A DNA stretch of 38,014 nt, taken from contig CAMKBC010000005.1 of assembly GCA_946410665.1 (NCBI GenBank), positions 1 to 38,014 on the forward strand, read 5' to 3'. Source of the stretch: an uncultured Clostridia bacterium (GTDB lineage Bacteria; Bacillota; Clostridia; TANB77; CAG-508). The translations under genes and the position numbers were made by a program. This document shows, one piece after another, positions 24,436 to 34,526 of this stretch; position 1 is the first letter of the stretch, and every line of letters starts with the position of its first letter. The notes under the pieces are model-generated. The model did no database searches. It worked only from the letters and a program-made list of their open reading frames with translations, and was not told the origin of the DNA.

Positions 24436-26859
24436 ATGCTTAAAATATTGGATAAATTTTTAAATGCACTTAAAACAGATAGAAATACATTTTTCACTTA
24501 TGTTCTATCTTTATTAACTGTGTATTTTTTAGTAGATCGTTTAATTGAATTTGCATTTATTGTATTTACAGGCGTTGCATATTATTATTGGAGTCCAATA
24601 ATGTACACTATCGCCCTAGCTTGCTGTGTATTTACATTTGCCTTTGCAATGAAAGCAAAGTTTGTAAAAGTAGATCAAGATAAAGTTAAATGGTTTAATA
24701 GATTTGTAATTGAATTTTACATTTTAGTAATCTTAATGTTTACTGAAGGTATTAACAAATTGCTTTGGATGGGATTCATCTCTGTTCCAAACTTCACAGG
24801 TATCGTTCAAAACTTTGGATTCTTAATTAGTCCAGCATTTGGTTCATTAGCATTGATGCTTCCTCTACTTACTGGAGGTACAATCTTCAAGAAATTATTC
24901 TTAGATGTTAATGATACTAGAAAAGTTTTTGAAGGTATTTATGATTATAAAGGAATCGACTTAAGTTCTTCTCCAAAAGATGCCGGAAACTTCTCTAACG
25001 AATTGTTCCTTGGTATTGAAAAAGAATATGGAACTAAAGTTAAACTTGCTGAAATCAGAAGATATGAATCAACACTTGTAGTTGGTGTTTCTGGTGCAGG
25101 TAAAACAACATTAGTATTTGAACCTTGGATTGCTCAAGATTTATACAAGAAATATTTCTACAGAGAAACAGCTAAAAGTATGGCTAACGCAGCTTTACGT
25201 ACTGGAATTGCAACATTAAATGCTCCATATGATAATGACTATATTAATAACAATTTCTCATTAAATATGATTCTTCCAGTTGAATCTAAGGCTAAAGCAT
25301 ATTCAGCATACTTCAAGAAATTAATCATGAATCAATCTGGATCAGATTTCACATATAGAGACTTAGGTTTAACTTACATTGCTCCAGATGATGAAACAAT
25401 TGAGAAAATGAAAAAGGTTTGTGCTGCACATGGTATTGGATACTACTTATTTGATCCTAACAGTTCAGACTCTATCGGATTAAATCCATTTTCATTTACT
25501 TCTCCTCTACAATCAGCAACAGCTATATCTACAATCTTAGGTGGATTCTATGCTAGTGCTGCAGGAGGATTAAATTACAAAGAAAACTTAGCTAATCAAA
25601 TCATTGAAAACTTAGCTATATTATTAAAAGTTGTTTATCCTAAGTTAAACGCAGGTAAATTACCTAACTTAAATGATATGTATAAATTATTAAACAACTT
25701 TGATGTTGTTGAAAAAATGTGTAGAATTCTTGAAGAAGATGAAGTTCTTTCAAAAGAATATGAGAATCAAATTCAATACTTCAAAAAGAACTTCTACGAA
25801 AAGAGCAATGGTAAGGAAGAAATGAAGAAATTAGTTTCTATTCCTCTAGCTCAACTTGATACATTATTAAGATATCCAGGAATTAAACGTATTTTATGTA
25901 ATAGAGAAAACAATATTAACTTTGACAAAGCTATTGAAAATGGAGATGTTTGCTTAGTTTGTACAAGACGTGGTGATTTAGGAGAAACAGCTCATAAAGC
26001 ATTTGGTTTATTCTTCTTACTATTAATGCAATACTCTATTTTAAGAAGACCTGGTAACGAAAAATCACGTATCCCTCACTTCTTATATGTTGATGAATTC
26101 GCTGATTTCGTATGCCCTGCTACAGAGTTAATATTTACTACTTATAGAAAATATAGAATTGGTACAGTTATTTCTGTACAAAACTTATCTCAATTAAGAG
26201 GTAAGAGCCAATTAGTAAGTACAGGAACTGATGTTACTACTACTGGTGATTATGATAAAATTGGTGACACAATCTTAGCAAACTGTTCAAATAAACTTGT
26301 ATTTGGTGGCGGCTCTCCAGAAGATGCTGTTTACTGGGAAAAAGAAATTGGACAAGTTAAGAAATGGTGGATTACTGATAATGATTACGATAAAGCTAAA
26401 GATGCTTATGCTCCTAAAGCTAACGTAGCATATAGATGGGGTCCAAAACAATTTGCCGGAACAATTACTGGTGCTAAATTCAAGAGAGTTACTTACAAGC
26501 TTAAAGATTCTGGTGGTAAGATCGATAATGGTCAAGCAGACTTAGACTTTATGCCAGCTAAATACTTAGACAAGCAAAAAATTAAAACATACAATTTCAC
26601 AAGTTATTCAAATGGTATTGCAAACAATAAAGAAACAGATAAATACAATGACACAATGTACAATAAATTTGGAAACACTGCTCATAGAAGAACAGAAAAA
26701 GCAGTATTTAGTGGTGATAACTCTGATGGACCAATTCACACAGATCCAACAAACTTATCAATCAAGCCTGATGCAAATGATGCAATCTACACTCCAGGAC
26801 AACGTAGAAACAACAATAAGAAAGCATCTTCATCAAACAACAACGAATCAGAAGAATAA
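24436..26859 (+). CDS. VirD4/TraG-like type IV coupling ATPase
   Basis: Coupling proteins bring DNA or protein substrates to a type IV secretion channel. The 807-residue protein has about four N-terminal membrane segments (20-50, 53-72, 88-105, 125-150). The ATPase domain has Walker A GVSGAGKTT (217-225), a substrate loop near DPNSSDSIGLNPFSF (340-354), Walker B HFLYVDEFADF (548-558) and the downstream VQNLSQLRGK motif (581-590). The C-terminus is a hydrophilic, asparagine-rich tail. No relaxase, VirB4 or other conjugation gene is in the window; a replication-relaxation-like gene lies 10 kb away. It has its own terminator, shared with the converging lipid operon. The family is clear; whether it serves conjugation here is open. 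Confidence 0.85.
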   Translation: MLKILDKFLNALKTDRNTFFTYVLSLLTVYFLVDRLIEFAFIVFTGVAYYYWSPIMYTIALACCVFTFAFAMKAKFVKVDQDKVKWFNRFVIEFYILVILMFTEGINKLLWMGFISVPNFTGIVQNFGFLISPAFGSLALMLPLLTGGTIFKKLFLDVNDTRKVFEGIYDYKGIDLSSSPKDAGNFSNELFLGIEKEYGTKVKLAEIRRYESTLVVGVSGAGKTTLVFEPWIAQDLYKKYFYRETAKSMANAALRTGIATLNAPYDNDYINNNFSLNMILPVESKAKAYSAYFKKLIMNQSGSDFTYRDLGLTYIAPDDETIEKMKKVCAAHGIGYYLFDPNSSDSIGLNPFSFTSPLQSATAISTILGGFYASAAGGLNYKENLANQIIENLAILLKVVYPKLNAGKLPNLNDMYKLLNNFDVVEKMCRILEEDEVLSKEYENQIQYFKKNFYEKSNGKEEMKKLVSIPLAQLDTLLRYPGIKRILCNRENNINFDKAIENGDVCLVCTRRGDLGETAHKAFGLFFLLLMQYSILRRPGNEKSRIPHFLYVDEFADFVCPATELIFTTYRKYRIGTVISVQNLSQLRGKSQLVSTGTDVTTTGDYDKIGDTILANCSNKLVFGGGSPEDAVYWEKEIGQVKKWWITDNDYDKAKDAYAPKANVAYRWGPKQFAGTITGAKFKRVTYKLKDSGGKIDNGQADLDFMPAKYLDKQKIKTYNFTSYSNGIANNKETDKYNDTMYNKFGNTAHRRTEKAVFSGDNSDGPIHTDPTNLSIKPDANDAIYTPGQRRNNNKKASSSNNNESEE

Positions 26860-26863
26860 TAAT

Positions 26864-26894
26864 AAAAGACGAGTATCTATTACTCGTCTTTTTT
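26864..26894. terminator. Bidirectional terminator between the coupling ATPase and the lipid operon
   Basis: Arms AAAAGACGAGTA (26864-26875) and TACTCGTCTTTT (26881-26892) form a perfect 12-base-pair stem with a 5-base loop and T runs on both strands. The right arm is also the last codons and stop of the minus-strand fusion gene. Confidence 0.92.
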
Positions 26895-29800
26895 GTTTCT
26901 AAAATACCTTACTATATCCTCTACAGCAATAAATCCTTTTGAGTCTTCCCTTGGTATCTTCTCCCCAAGTTCTTTTTCAAGTTTGATATTTATCGAAATA
27001 GTATCTAAAGAATCTGCTCTTAAATCTTCGTAGATTTTACTTTGTAATTCAATTTCAGAAACATCTTTCTTCAAGACTTCTGAAATTATTCTTTTTATTC
27101 TGTCTTCAATTGATTTCTTTTCACTACCAGCTTTTTCATCAACCTTATCATTTTCTACTCTAAAGTCTCTTATTAATTTTTGTGTTTTTGTTCTTGGAAG
27201 TGGTTCAGTTGTGAATTTAACTTCTTTTATTTGTTTAAAGTCTGGTAATGTACTATTTAAAGCGTCTATTTTAGCTTTTAAGGCATTTTCATCACTATCA
27301 CAGTAAACTATTGCTTTAACTCTGTTAACCTCACCATAAACTAAAGATTCTTTAATTTCATCTATCTCATTAAGCTGCTCTTCTATCTGCTCTGGAAATA
27401 CTTTTTGACCGTTATCTAGAACAATCATATTTTTATTTCTTCCAACGACGAATAAGTAGCCGTCTTCATCAACAGTACCCACATCGCCTGTGTGCAAGAA
27501 TCCATCTTTATCTATTGCACCTGCAAAGTTTGAATCTGATTTTACAATTATCTCCCCTGCACCATTCTCATCTTTGTCGATAAGTTTTAATTCAATTCCA
27601 TCTAAAACTTTTCCAACAGATCCCGCTTTATTTTCTGATAATGTTTCTAAAGCAATTGCAGAAGATGTTTCTGTCAAACCATAACCTTGTAAAATTTGAA
27701 TTCCTAGTTCTTTAAACTTATTTAATGTGTCCATTTTTAATGGTGCGCCTGCCGAGAATAAAAACTTAATATTCTCAACAATTACTTTTTGCTTGTCTTC
27801 ATCTAGAGCTTTAATTTCTTCAAACAACACTTCATATAGTGCTGGAACACCACCAACATAAGTCACTTTCTTTTCAAACATTGTTTTCGCAAGTTCATTT
27901 ACATCATTGCAGAACACTCTCTTTGCTCCGCCTTTGATTGATAGTAATAAATCAAACAATCCTTCTAATACGTGATTGTATGGTAAGACTGAAACAACCA
28001 CATCTTCACTTGTGAAATTATATTTTTCACTTGTCATCTTTAGATTGTTGAACACATTTTTATTAGTTAGTTCAACTTTCTTTGGCTTAGAAGTTGTTCC
28101 TGAAGTATAGAAAACAAATCCACCTTCATCACTTACTTCTAATTCAGAACCTTCTTCAAGTATCGAATCAAGTTCATCTAAGCATACTTTCTTTACTCTA
28201 TCGCCCACTAAATCTAAATATTGTTTCGAACAATAGATTACTTCAATTTTGCTATCGTTAATAATATTTTCTAATTCTTCTTTAGTTGAATCTTTATCAA
28301 TTAAAACAACTTTACTTACCATGCTTGCAGCAAGTATTGCCACCTCTGCTTCTGCTCTATTTTCAGAAATTACTCCGCATGTTTTGTTTAAGTTATTCTT
28401 TAAGATATAGTTTCCAAACCCATATACTTTTTTAGCAAACTCTTCATAAGTTAAGCCTTCATACAAATATGCATCTTTGTATTTTTCAGGAACAAATTCA
28501 ACTAATTCTTTTGTGTTCCTGGGACAGTCACTTTCAGCTTTTTCACTCTTGTTAGCTTTTTCTAATACTTTAACTTCTCCAGTTGTTCCGTCTAATCTTA
28601 CTAAATCACCTGTTTCAACAGTGTTTATAAGATTAGTAATTCCAACTACAGCTGGTATTCCAAGTTCTCTTGAAACAATTGCTGAGTGAGATAATAAACT
28701 TCCTCTCTCAACTAGAATTCCACTACTTGATGGGAACAACATTATCCATCCTGGATCAGTATATTCAGCAATTAAAACTTCACCTTGTTCTATCTTAGCA
28801 TTTGCTGGATTATGAATAACTCTTGCTCTGCCAACAACTATTCCAGGTGATGCTCCTATTCCTTTTAGTTCAGCTAATGCTTTTTTATTGTTTGTTTCTT
28901 CTTTTGTATTCTCTTCTTTATTGGTTGGATTTAATTCTATAACTTTTATTGAGTCATGTTTAAAGTCGTTTCCAACATTAACAGCACCACGTGTATAGAA
29001 TCTTTCATCTGGATTCACTTCGTGGTATTTTGCATATTGTTCTTTTCTAATAGCAATCAAATCCTTTAAGTTATTTGTTGTTGACTTACCATTGATATAG
29101 AACAATATTTCATCAACTTCTAAATAGAATATATCTCTCTTATCATCGATAACATTCATAGAAGTTAAAATAAATCCTATTCTTAAGAACAATTCTCTTA
29201 CTCTTCCGAATAATCTTGTTCTTTCAAATCTTAAGTTTTCTCTGTTCTTAACTGTATATCTTGCATTCTTTAGGATGAACTTGAACTTTCTCTTATGCAT
29301 TGGATGAAGCATTAATGCTTTTCTTACCTTTGCTTCCGCCTCTCTTCTATTCTTCTCTGTATCAATGTCTACTACATTTCCCGCTTTCATTCTAACGGCA
29401 AATGCTGCAATTGAATGATATAAACTTCTTGGATTATCTTTTAAAGTTTCTGTTTCAAGTTTTAATTCTTGTAAGCATCTATCCGAGAATTTTTCTAAGT
29501 ATTCATTTATCTTTTTATTGAACTCTTCATACTTAGGCAATTCTTTTTTGATATATAAAACATCATCATTTCCTAATAATTCAATCAATTCATCATTGTC
29601 TTTTGCAATCCTTGCCAACTCTTTAATTCTCTTAGCAGGCTCTGCACTTATGATTCCACCTTCGTCAGTTAATAAGTCATTATGTATTAAGTTGCTTTCT
29701 TCTTTAAATAGTTTTGCGCATTCGCTCTTTAATTGACCATAGAAAATCATAGCCATAAAATCATTAACTAATGGCGCATCCCATTTATGAAGTAGCTTGC

Positions 29801-31136
29801 TTTCAAGCTCATAATAATAATCATAAAGCTCATATAAACTCATACTGTTTATATCTTTATCTTCTAATGCATCGTTTAATCTAACATAAAATCTTTTAGT
29901 CATTTTTCTAAGTTTCATAAATCCACCTAGTAGGCCAAAGTATGTATGCACTAGTCCCATTTTATCTTTAAATGTTTGTTGTGGTACAGGAAATAAACTA
30001 TCTGGAAGACTTTCCTTTACTCCCATCATTGATTCCATGAATTTCTTATTGCTTCCTAGTCCAGGAAACATTGTTAGTATTCCGTACCAACCATATAAGT
30101 TGTAGTAAACTCTACCATCTATCAATGCCAACATGTTCTTAAACATTTGCGCATTCATATCTAACTTTTCTTGTTTAACTTTGAATATCTTACAAAGCTC
30201 AATATAAACATTTTCATAAACATTTCTAATAAATGAGAATGTTAATGGCGTTGTAATTCCACCATAGCTTTCAACAATATTACTATTATCAAAAACATTT
30301 AATTTTTCATTTTCTCCATTTTTGTTTCCAAGTGTTGTGATAGGTCTTGATTGTAGTAAGTACAACTTACCATCTTCTATCGCCCACTCTATATCTTGGT
30401 ATCTTCCGAAGAATTGGCCAGCGTTATAAACTAAATCTCTTACAGCTAAAATCTCTTTGCTGTCTAAGATTTGTTTCTTCTTTAATTCATCAGCAACCTT
30501 TTCTTCTTTTACTTCGTCGTTAACAAGTTTGTGATAGTAATCTTTTGTAGCAATTTTCTTAGAAATCTTATCGCCAGAAATAGTATATGTATCAGCAGTT
30601 GCAATACCATCAACTAATCCGCTTCCTAGTCCCCAAACTGCAGAAACAACAATTTCTTTCATGTTTGAAGTAATTGGGTTTACACCAAATGCAACTCCAG
30701 CTTTTTCAGAGTTAACCATTTTTTGAACAATTGCTGCTGGTACAGTTACTTCATTAATGTTGTTTTCTTCCTTATATGCTGTAACTCTGTCAGAAAAACC
30801 TGACATATAAACATCTTTTACTCTTGCAATTACATCTTGTTTCTTAACATACAAGAATGTATCAAATTGGCCAGCAAAAGAATTAGCATTAGAATCTTCA
30901 CTTGCTGCTGAAGATCTAATTGCAAAATATGTATCGTCAGAAAAATCGTTTAACTTTACTTTAATCTCTTCGATTGCTTCTGGTTTTATTTCTTTTTTTT
31001 CTAGATCAAATCCTTCAAAAGTTACGCAAAACCAATCAGGAATATTGTCTATTGCTCTACCTATCTTAGCTAAAGCAGTAGCCTTTCCTCCCATTTTGCT
31101 ATACTCTTTACTATTCTTTTCAAATACAAACTTCAT
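26880..31136 (-). CDS. Dikinase - AMP ligase - acyl carrier fusion
   Basis: The 1418-residue protein joins three systems. Residues 1-270 are a PPDK-type ATP-grasp (GGKATALAKIG, FAIRSSAASEDS, GQFDTFLYV, DIEWAIEDG, LLQSRPIT). Residues 290-720 are a helical middle region without clear motif. Residues 757-858 are the phosphohistidine swivel domain with H817 in GSLLSHSAIVSRELGIP. This order and length match rifampin phosphotransferase, not PEP synthase, whose C-terminal PEP domain is missing. Residues 880-1325 are an adenylating ligase (YTSGTTSKPKK 1010-1020; GYGLTETSS; HTGDVG; catalytic K1320 in PRTKTQK). Residues 1341-1416 are an acyl carrier domain with S1376 in DSL. The fusion suggests phosphorylation of one substrate and loading of an acyl chain on the carrier, last in the operon. 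Substrates are unknown. Confidence 0.9.
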   Translation of the reverse strand: MKFVFEKNSKEYSKMGGKATALAKIGRAIDNIPDWFCVTFEGFDLEKKEIKPEAIEEIKVKLNDFSDDTYFAIRSSAASEDSNANSFAGQFDTFLYVKKQDVIARVKDVYMSGFSDRVTAYKEENNINEVTVPAAIVQKMVNSEKAGVAFGVNPITSNMKEIVVSAVWGLGSGLVDGIATADTYTISGDKISKKIATKDYYHKLVNDEVKEEKVADELKKKQILDSKEILAVRDLVYNAGQFFGRYQDIEWAIEDGKLYLLQSRPITTLGNKNGENEKLNVFDNSNIVESYGGITTPLTFSFIRNVYENVYIELCKIFKVKQEKLDMNAQMFKNMLALIDGRVYYNLYGWYGILTMFPGLGSNKKFMESMMGVKESLPDSLFPVPQQTFKDKMGLVHTYFGLLGGFMKLRKMTKRFYVRLNDALEDKDINSMSLYELYDYYYELESKLLHKWDAPLVNDFMAMIFYGQLKSECAKLFKEESNLIHNDLLTDEGGIISAEPAKRIKELARIAKDNDELIELLGNDDVLYIKKELPKYEEFNKKINEYLEKFSDRCLQELKLETETLKDNPRSLYHSIAAFAVRMKAGNVVDIDTEKNRREAEAKVRKALMLHPMHKRKFKFILKNARYTVKNRENLRFERTRLFGRVRELFLRIGFILTSMNVIDDKRDIFYLEVDEILFYINGKSTTNNLKDLIAIRKEQYAKYHEVNPDERFYTRGAVNVGNDFKHDSIKVIELNPTNKEENTKEETNNKKALAELKGIGASPGIVVGRARVIHNPANAKIEQGEVLIAEYTDPGWIMLFPSSSGILVERGSLLSHSAIVSRELGIPAVVGITNLINTVETGDLVRLDGTTGEVKVLEKANKSEKAESDCPRNTKELVEFVPEKYKDAYLYEGLTYEEFAKKVYGFGNYILKNNLNKTCGVISENRAEAEVAILAASMVSKVVLIDKDSTKEELENIINDSKIEVIYCSKQYLDLVGDRVKKVCLDELDSILEEGSELEVSDEGGFVFYTSGTTSKPKKVELTNKNVFNNLKMTSEKYNFTSEDVVVSVLPYNHVLEGLFDLLLSIKGGAKRVFCNDVNELAKTMFEKKVTYVGGVPALYEVLFEEIKALDEDKQKVIVENIKFLFSAGAPLKMDTLNKFKELGIQILQGYGLTETSSAIALETLSENKAGSVGKVLDGIELKLIDKDENGAGEIIVKSDSNFAGAIDKDGFLHTGDVGTVDEDGYLFVVGRNKNMIVLDNGQKVFPEQIEEQLNEIDEIKESLVYGEVNRVKAIVYCDSDENALKAKIDALNSTLPDFKQIKEVKFTTEPLPRTKTQKLIRDFRVENDKVDEKAGSEKKSIEDRIKRIISEVLKKDVSEIELQSKIYEDLRADSLDTISINIKLEKELGEKIPREDSKGFIAVEDIVRYFRNKKDE

Positions 31137-31172
31137 ATTTATTCCTCATTTAAAAAGATTTTCTTCTGTATC

Positions 31173-32102
31173 TTAAATGCAAATTACTGATAAGCAAATA
31201 ATCATAACAAATGCATCTCCTAAATATTCAACGCATTTTGCTAACTTTCTTGTTTTCTTTGCTACAAAGCAAACATTAATTGCAATCAACATTGCATATA
31301 TTACTGATAAAACAATCTTTGCAATGTCGTTACCTGTATTTAATTTGCTAGGTAATAGAATTCTAGAAACGAGTAGCAACAATTCTAAAATACTTATTAA
31401 TATTGTTGCTCTTGGAATTCCTAAAACAGCTGTGTATGTTTTTACACCCTTTTCTTCATCTTCTTTACATCTCATTTTTCTAGCAATTTCAATTATCCAA
31501 GAAACAAAGTATACCATTGCTAGTAATGGCCAGATGTTAGCAAATGTTAATCCTACAAAACTTGATAAGTATAAGATTAATAATGGTAACATGATTTCAT
31601 CAAGTAAAACTTCGATTAGGATGTGTTTATCTATGAATTTCTTTATAAAGAAACTCTTAGTCATTAATAAGAAGAATACCCATACAAGTGCTAAATACTT
31701 TAATCCTGCAATATTAAATATGCATGTTAAAGTAATTTGAATTCCTGCACATATGAATAACAAAACTCTTAATTCTTTTAATTTTATTAATCCTCTAGGT
31801 ACTGGTCTATATGGTCTATACTTAGCATCTTCTGCATAGTCTTTAAATTCATCTACAATTCTTGCCATCAAGAATTGCGCTATTGCAACTACAAACATTA
31901 CCACAAAAACACCAATATTAACTGTTTTATCAAGTAATGTGTTTAAGTTTTTGTTAAAGAAAAATGTAGCCCATGTAAGACAAAAAATATATACTGAAAA
32001 TACTGCTAATGGAAATCTTTCTTTTTGGTATGTGTTCCATCTTTGAAAGAAGTTATAATTAGCTTCTTTCTTTTTCTTCTCTTCTAATTCTTCGCTAGTC
32101 AT
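31173..32102 (-). CDS. UbiA-family membrane prenyltransferase
   Basis: UbiA enzymes move a prenyl group from its diphosphate to an acceptor inside the membrane. The 309-residue protein has about eight membrane segments. The first metal motif appears as RIVDEFKDYAED (D84, D88, D92), followed by YRPYRPVPRG (95-104), the conserved block after it in the family. The second acidic motif is near residues 205-223 (RKMRCKEDEEKGVKTYT). Both differ somewhat from the NDxxD consensus, but spacing is right. It lies 9 bases after the OleC-like ligase gene and 36 before the fusion gene. In this context the acceptor could be a lipid head group or aromatic acid; the sequence does not say. Confidence 0.8.
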   Translation of the reverse strand: MTSEELEEKKKKEANYNFFQRWNTYQKERFPLAVFSVYIFCLTWATFFFNKNLNTLLDKTVNIGVFVVMFVVAIAQFLMARIVDEFKDYAEDAKYRPYRPVPRGLIKLKELRVLLFICAGIQITLTCIFNIAGLKYLALVWVFFLLMTKSFFIKKFIDKHILIEVLLDEIMLPLLILYLSSFVGLTFANIWPLLAMVYFVSWIIEIARKMRCKEDEEKGVKTYTAVLGIPRATILISILELLLLVSRILLPSKLNTGNDIAKIVLSVIYAMLIAINVCFVAKKTRKLAKCVEYLGDAFVMIICLSVICI

Positions 32103-32111
32103 CTTAACTCC

Positions 32112-33608
32112 TTAAATCATTTTCATTAATGTGTTGTAATCAACCTTTGTAGAATGTCTTTTATCAACCGGAATCTTTTTAACAAATTTAACTTCATCTA
32201 TTTTCTTAAAACGAATTGCATTTATTAAAACATCTATTTTTGCTTTTTCAAAAGCGCCTTCTTCTAAAACAAGAATTAATTTTTCATCTTTTTCAACTAC
32301 AGCAATCTTTCCTAGCTTAAATCTTGCATGTAGTGCCGCTTCAATATCGAAATATGGATTCTTAACTCTTCCTCTAAGCCATAATCTGCCTGTTTCATCT
32401 ATTATTCCTAAATCTCCAGTTCTATGATAGATTGTTCCATCTACTGCAAATTTATTTTCCTTGTCTCCATATCCTCCAACATAACCTTTTAAAACATTGT
32501 CTCCAGTAACTACGATTTCCCCAACATCCTCAGTTTGCATGTTAATAAATTCTTCTGTAGTTAATGGTCCTATTGTCTTCTCTTTAGAACTAATAATTTT
32601 GCAATCAGTTACTCCAACTATCTTTCCTGCAAGTATACCATTGCCTTTCATTGTCTTTTCTATATCTTCTTCATCTAAATTTGTTACATCTTGCTCTGCA
32701 ATTGGCTCAGCTTCTGTTGATCCATATAAAGTAACAATCTTGCTGTTTGGAAAAACTGTTTTTAATTCATTAATAAAATCAACAAATACAGCTCCTCCGC
32801 CTGTAAAAATCTTTTTTACATTACCTAGCACTATACTGTTTTCCTGGCAGTAATTAGTTATTACCTTTAATAAACCTGGTGCTGCCATGATTCTATTTAG
32901 TTTATTATCTTCAATTTGTTTTACTATTCTTTTAGCCTTTGAACTTCCTAAATCAGAGAAGTTTGCATTAGCTATAACTGTTGTAATCTGTGAACTTATA
33001 TTTGATAGTGTAAAGATTGGAACTGTCGAAAGTTCAACATCTTCACTTGCATAATCTAAACAATTCTCTAAAATATTTGCTTGTGTTAATAAGAATTCAT
33101 GGCTACGTGCAGCTATTTTAGGCTTGCCTGTTGTTCCACTTGTATATGTGATAATTGCATCTGATTTGCTTTCTACTTCTTCAATTGATAGTTCTCCATC
33201 AACCTTCTCTAACTTATCAATTACATTTGCATTTATCTTAATATCTAATTTTTTTAAATTTGAATTTATATTCGAATACAATAAATACTTTGTAATTCCA
33301 ATTAAACCATCAACATTTGCAAATTCATTTTTCTTCATGCCATTTTTAATAAATCCTGCGTCCATGAAACATGGAACAGCACCTATTGTCCATAAAGAAA
33401 TCAAAGTCACGTATAAGTTGATTGACATCGGAACAAGTACTAACACCTTACTTTCCTTCTTTATTCCTTTTGAAAGCAAGTATTTCTTAAATTCTTTGAC
33501 TTTATCATATAAATCCTTATAAGTTATTTGCTTGCCATCTTGCACCAAACAAATTTTATCAGGATTATTTTTATAGTTTTGAATTAATTTAAAAGCCAAA
33601 TTATTCAT
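32112..33608 (-). CDS. OleC-like fatty-acid AMP ligase
   Basis: This ANL-superfamily enzyme activates an acyl chain with ATP. The 498-residue protein has the P-loop YTSGTTGKPK (155-164), TLYGSTEAEPIA, TGDLGIIDETGRLWLRGR, and a C-terminal PVDKRHSTK (480-488). That ending is the form seen in OleC-type (beta-lactone-forming) and related fatty-acid ligases rather than acetyl-CoA synthetases. No OleA, OleB or OleD gene is near, so hydrocarbon synthesis is not supported. It directly abuts the GNAT gene (no spacer) with its ribosome site inside that gene's last codons, indicating coupled translation. Confidence 0.85.
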   Translation of the reverse strand: MNNLAFKLIQNYKNNPDKICLVQDGKQITYKDLYDKVKEFKKYLLSKGIKKESKVLVLVPMSINLYVTLISLWTIGAVPCFMDAGFIKNGMKKNEFANVDGLIGITKYLLYSNINSNLKKLDIKINANVIDKLEKVDGELSIEEVESKSDAIITYTSGTTGKPKIAARSHEFLLTQANILENCLDYASEDVELSTVPIFTLSNISSQITTVIANANFSDLGSSKAKRIVKQIEDNKLNRIMAAPGLLKVITNYCQENSIVLGNVKKIFTGGGAVFVDFINELKTVFPNSKIVTLYGSTEAEPIAEQDVTNLDEEDIEKTMKGNGILAGKIVGVTDCKIISSKEKTIGPLTTEEFINMQTEDVGEIVVTGDNVLKGYVGGYGDKENKFAVDGTIYHRTGDLGIIDETGRLWLRGRVKNPYFDIEAALHARFKLGKIAVVEKDEKLILVLEEGAFEKAKIDVLINAIRFKKIDEVKFVKKIPVDKRHSTKVDYNTLMKMI

Positions 33609-34526
33609 CTATAAATCCTTTCCAAATAAAACATATTCTCTCATAGTTTGAGTTCCATTACGTTCTGCTAATTTTTGTGAAGTATTATCTTTATACATAA
33701 ATGCATAAATCCAATCTTCAAATCCTTTTTCTAAGGCTTTCTTTGCGATTATTCTGTTCATTACATTTCCAATTGCCATATCTTCATATTCCGGTAAAAC
33801 AGCAACTGTCTTTAGAATTAAAGTACTTATCTTTCCTTTTGTTTGCATCTCATTGAAATCCGGAATTGCAAATAAGAACCCTATTTCTTTTCCTTCTTTT
33901 TCAGCAATCAAGATCAAATCATCATCTACCATTTCAATAAATGGTGTATACTGTGCGATAAAGTTATCTTCATCGATCGGTGTATAGAATGGATTTCTGC
34001 AAAAGCTTTGCACAGAAACATTGTATATCTTCTTTAACTCTTCTATAGCTTTAGTCTTTTCAAACTTTCTAATTACTATGTTTTCGTCAGATAATCTTTT
34101 TTCAATTTCATCTAAAATTTCATTATCAAAGTAATCTTTTACTTTTCCCTTAGTTGATGTGTATTCATCTATTTCTTTGAATCCTGCAGCCTCAAAAAGA
34201 GCATTATAGTCAGCAGGGCTAACCTTTTCCATAACAAATGGCGCATCTCCATTTGACCACTTTAAGCTTCTGTATTGTTTCCATGTGTTGCCGTTCATTG
34301 GAGCGACAATTTGTTTTACGCCTTTTTCTTTCAATATACGTTCGCATTCTTCCAAAAGCTTAGTTCCAGCCTCATTATCGCTTATTGTTAGTTCTCCAAT
34401 TGTTCCTATTCTTTGGCCATTTACTTCTGGTGTTCCTACATAGAAACACGTAGCCTCCGCTAAAACATTTTCATCTTCAACTAATTTAATTTCAACATTT
34501 TGTTTTTCTTCAATTTTAAATTCCAT
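33609..34526 (-). CDS. Tandem GNAT-fold acyltransferase
   Basis: The 305-residue protein seems to hold two GNAT halves. In the first, RIGTIGELTISDNEAGTKLL is the acyl-CoA-binding strand and helix. In the second, IAEKEGKEIGFLFAIPD, then VAVLPEYEDMAIGNVMNRII and AFMYKDNTSQKLAERNG carry the same pattern, with a C-terminal arginine-rich strand. GNAT enzymes transfer acyl groups to amines. Beside a BtaA-like enzyme, which makes a primary amine, N-acylation of that product is an attractive inference. The gene overlaps the upstream kinase gene by 11 bases and has a weak CAGGAA ribosome site, so translational coupling is likely. Confidence 0.75.
   Translation of the reverse strand: MEFKIEEKQNVEIKLVEDENVLAEATCFYVGTPEVNGQRIGTIGELTISDNEAGTKLLEECERILKEKGVKQIVAPMNGNTWKQYRSLKWSNGDAPFVMEKVSPADYNALFEAAGFKEIDEYTSTKGKVKDYFDNEILDEIEKRLSDENIVIRKFEKTKAIEELKKIYNVSVQSFCRNPFYTPIDEDNFIAQYTPFIEMVDDDLILIAEKEGKEIGFLFAIPDFNEMQTKGKISTLILKTVAVLPEYEDMAIGNVMNRIIAKKALEKGFEDWIYAFMYKDNTSQKLAERNGTQTMREYVLFGKDL

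Noticed and set aside
26880-31136. PEP synthase as the name of the fusion protein
   Set aside because: The C-terminal PEP/pyruvate-binding domain is absent; the swivel-histidine domain is followed by an AMP ligase.
31177-31740. Plus-strand open frame of 187 codons
   Set aside because: Antisense to the UbiA gene, and its hydrophobic look reflects the membrane segments on the other strand.
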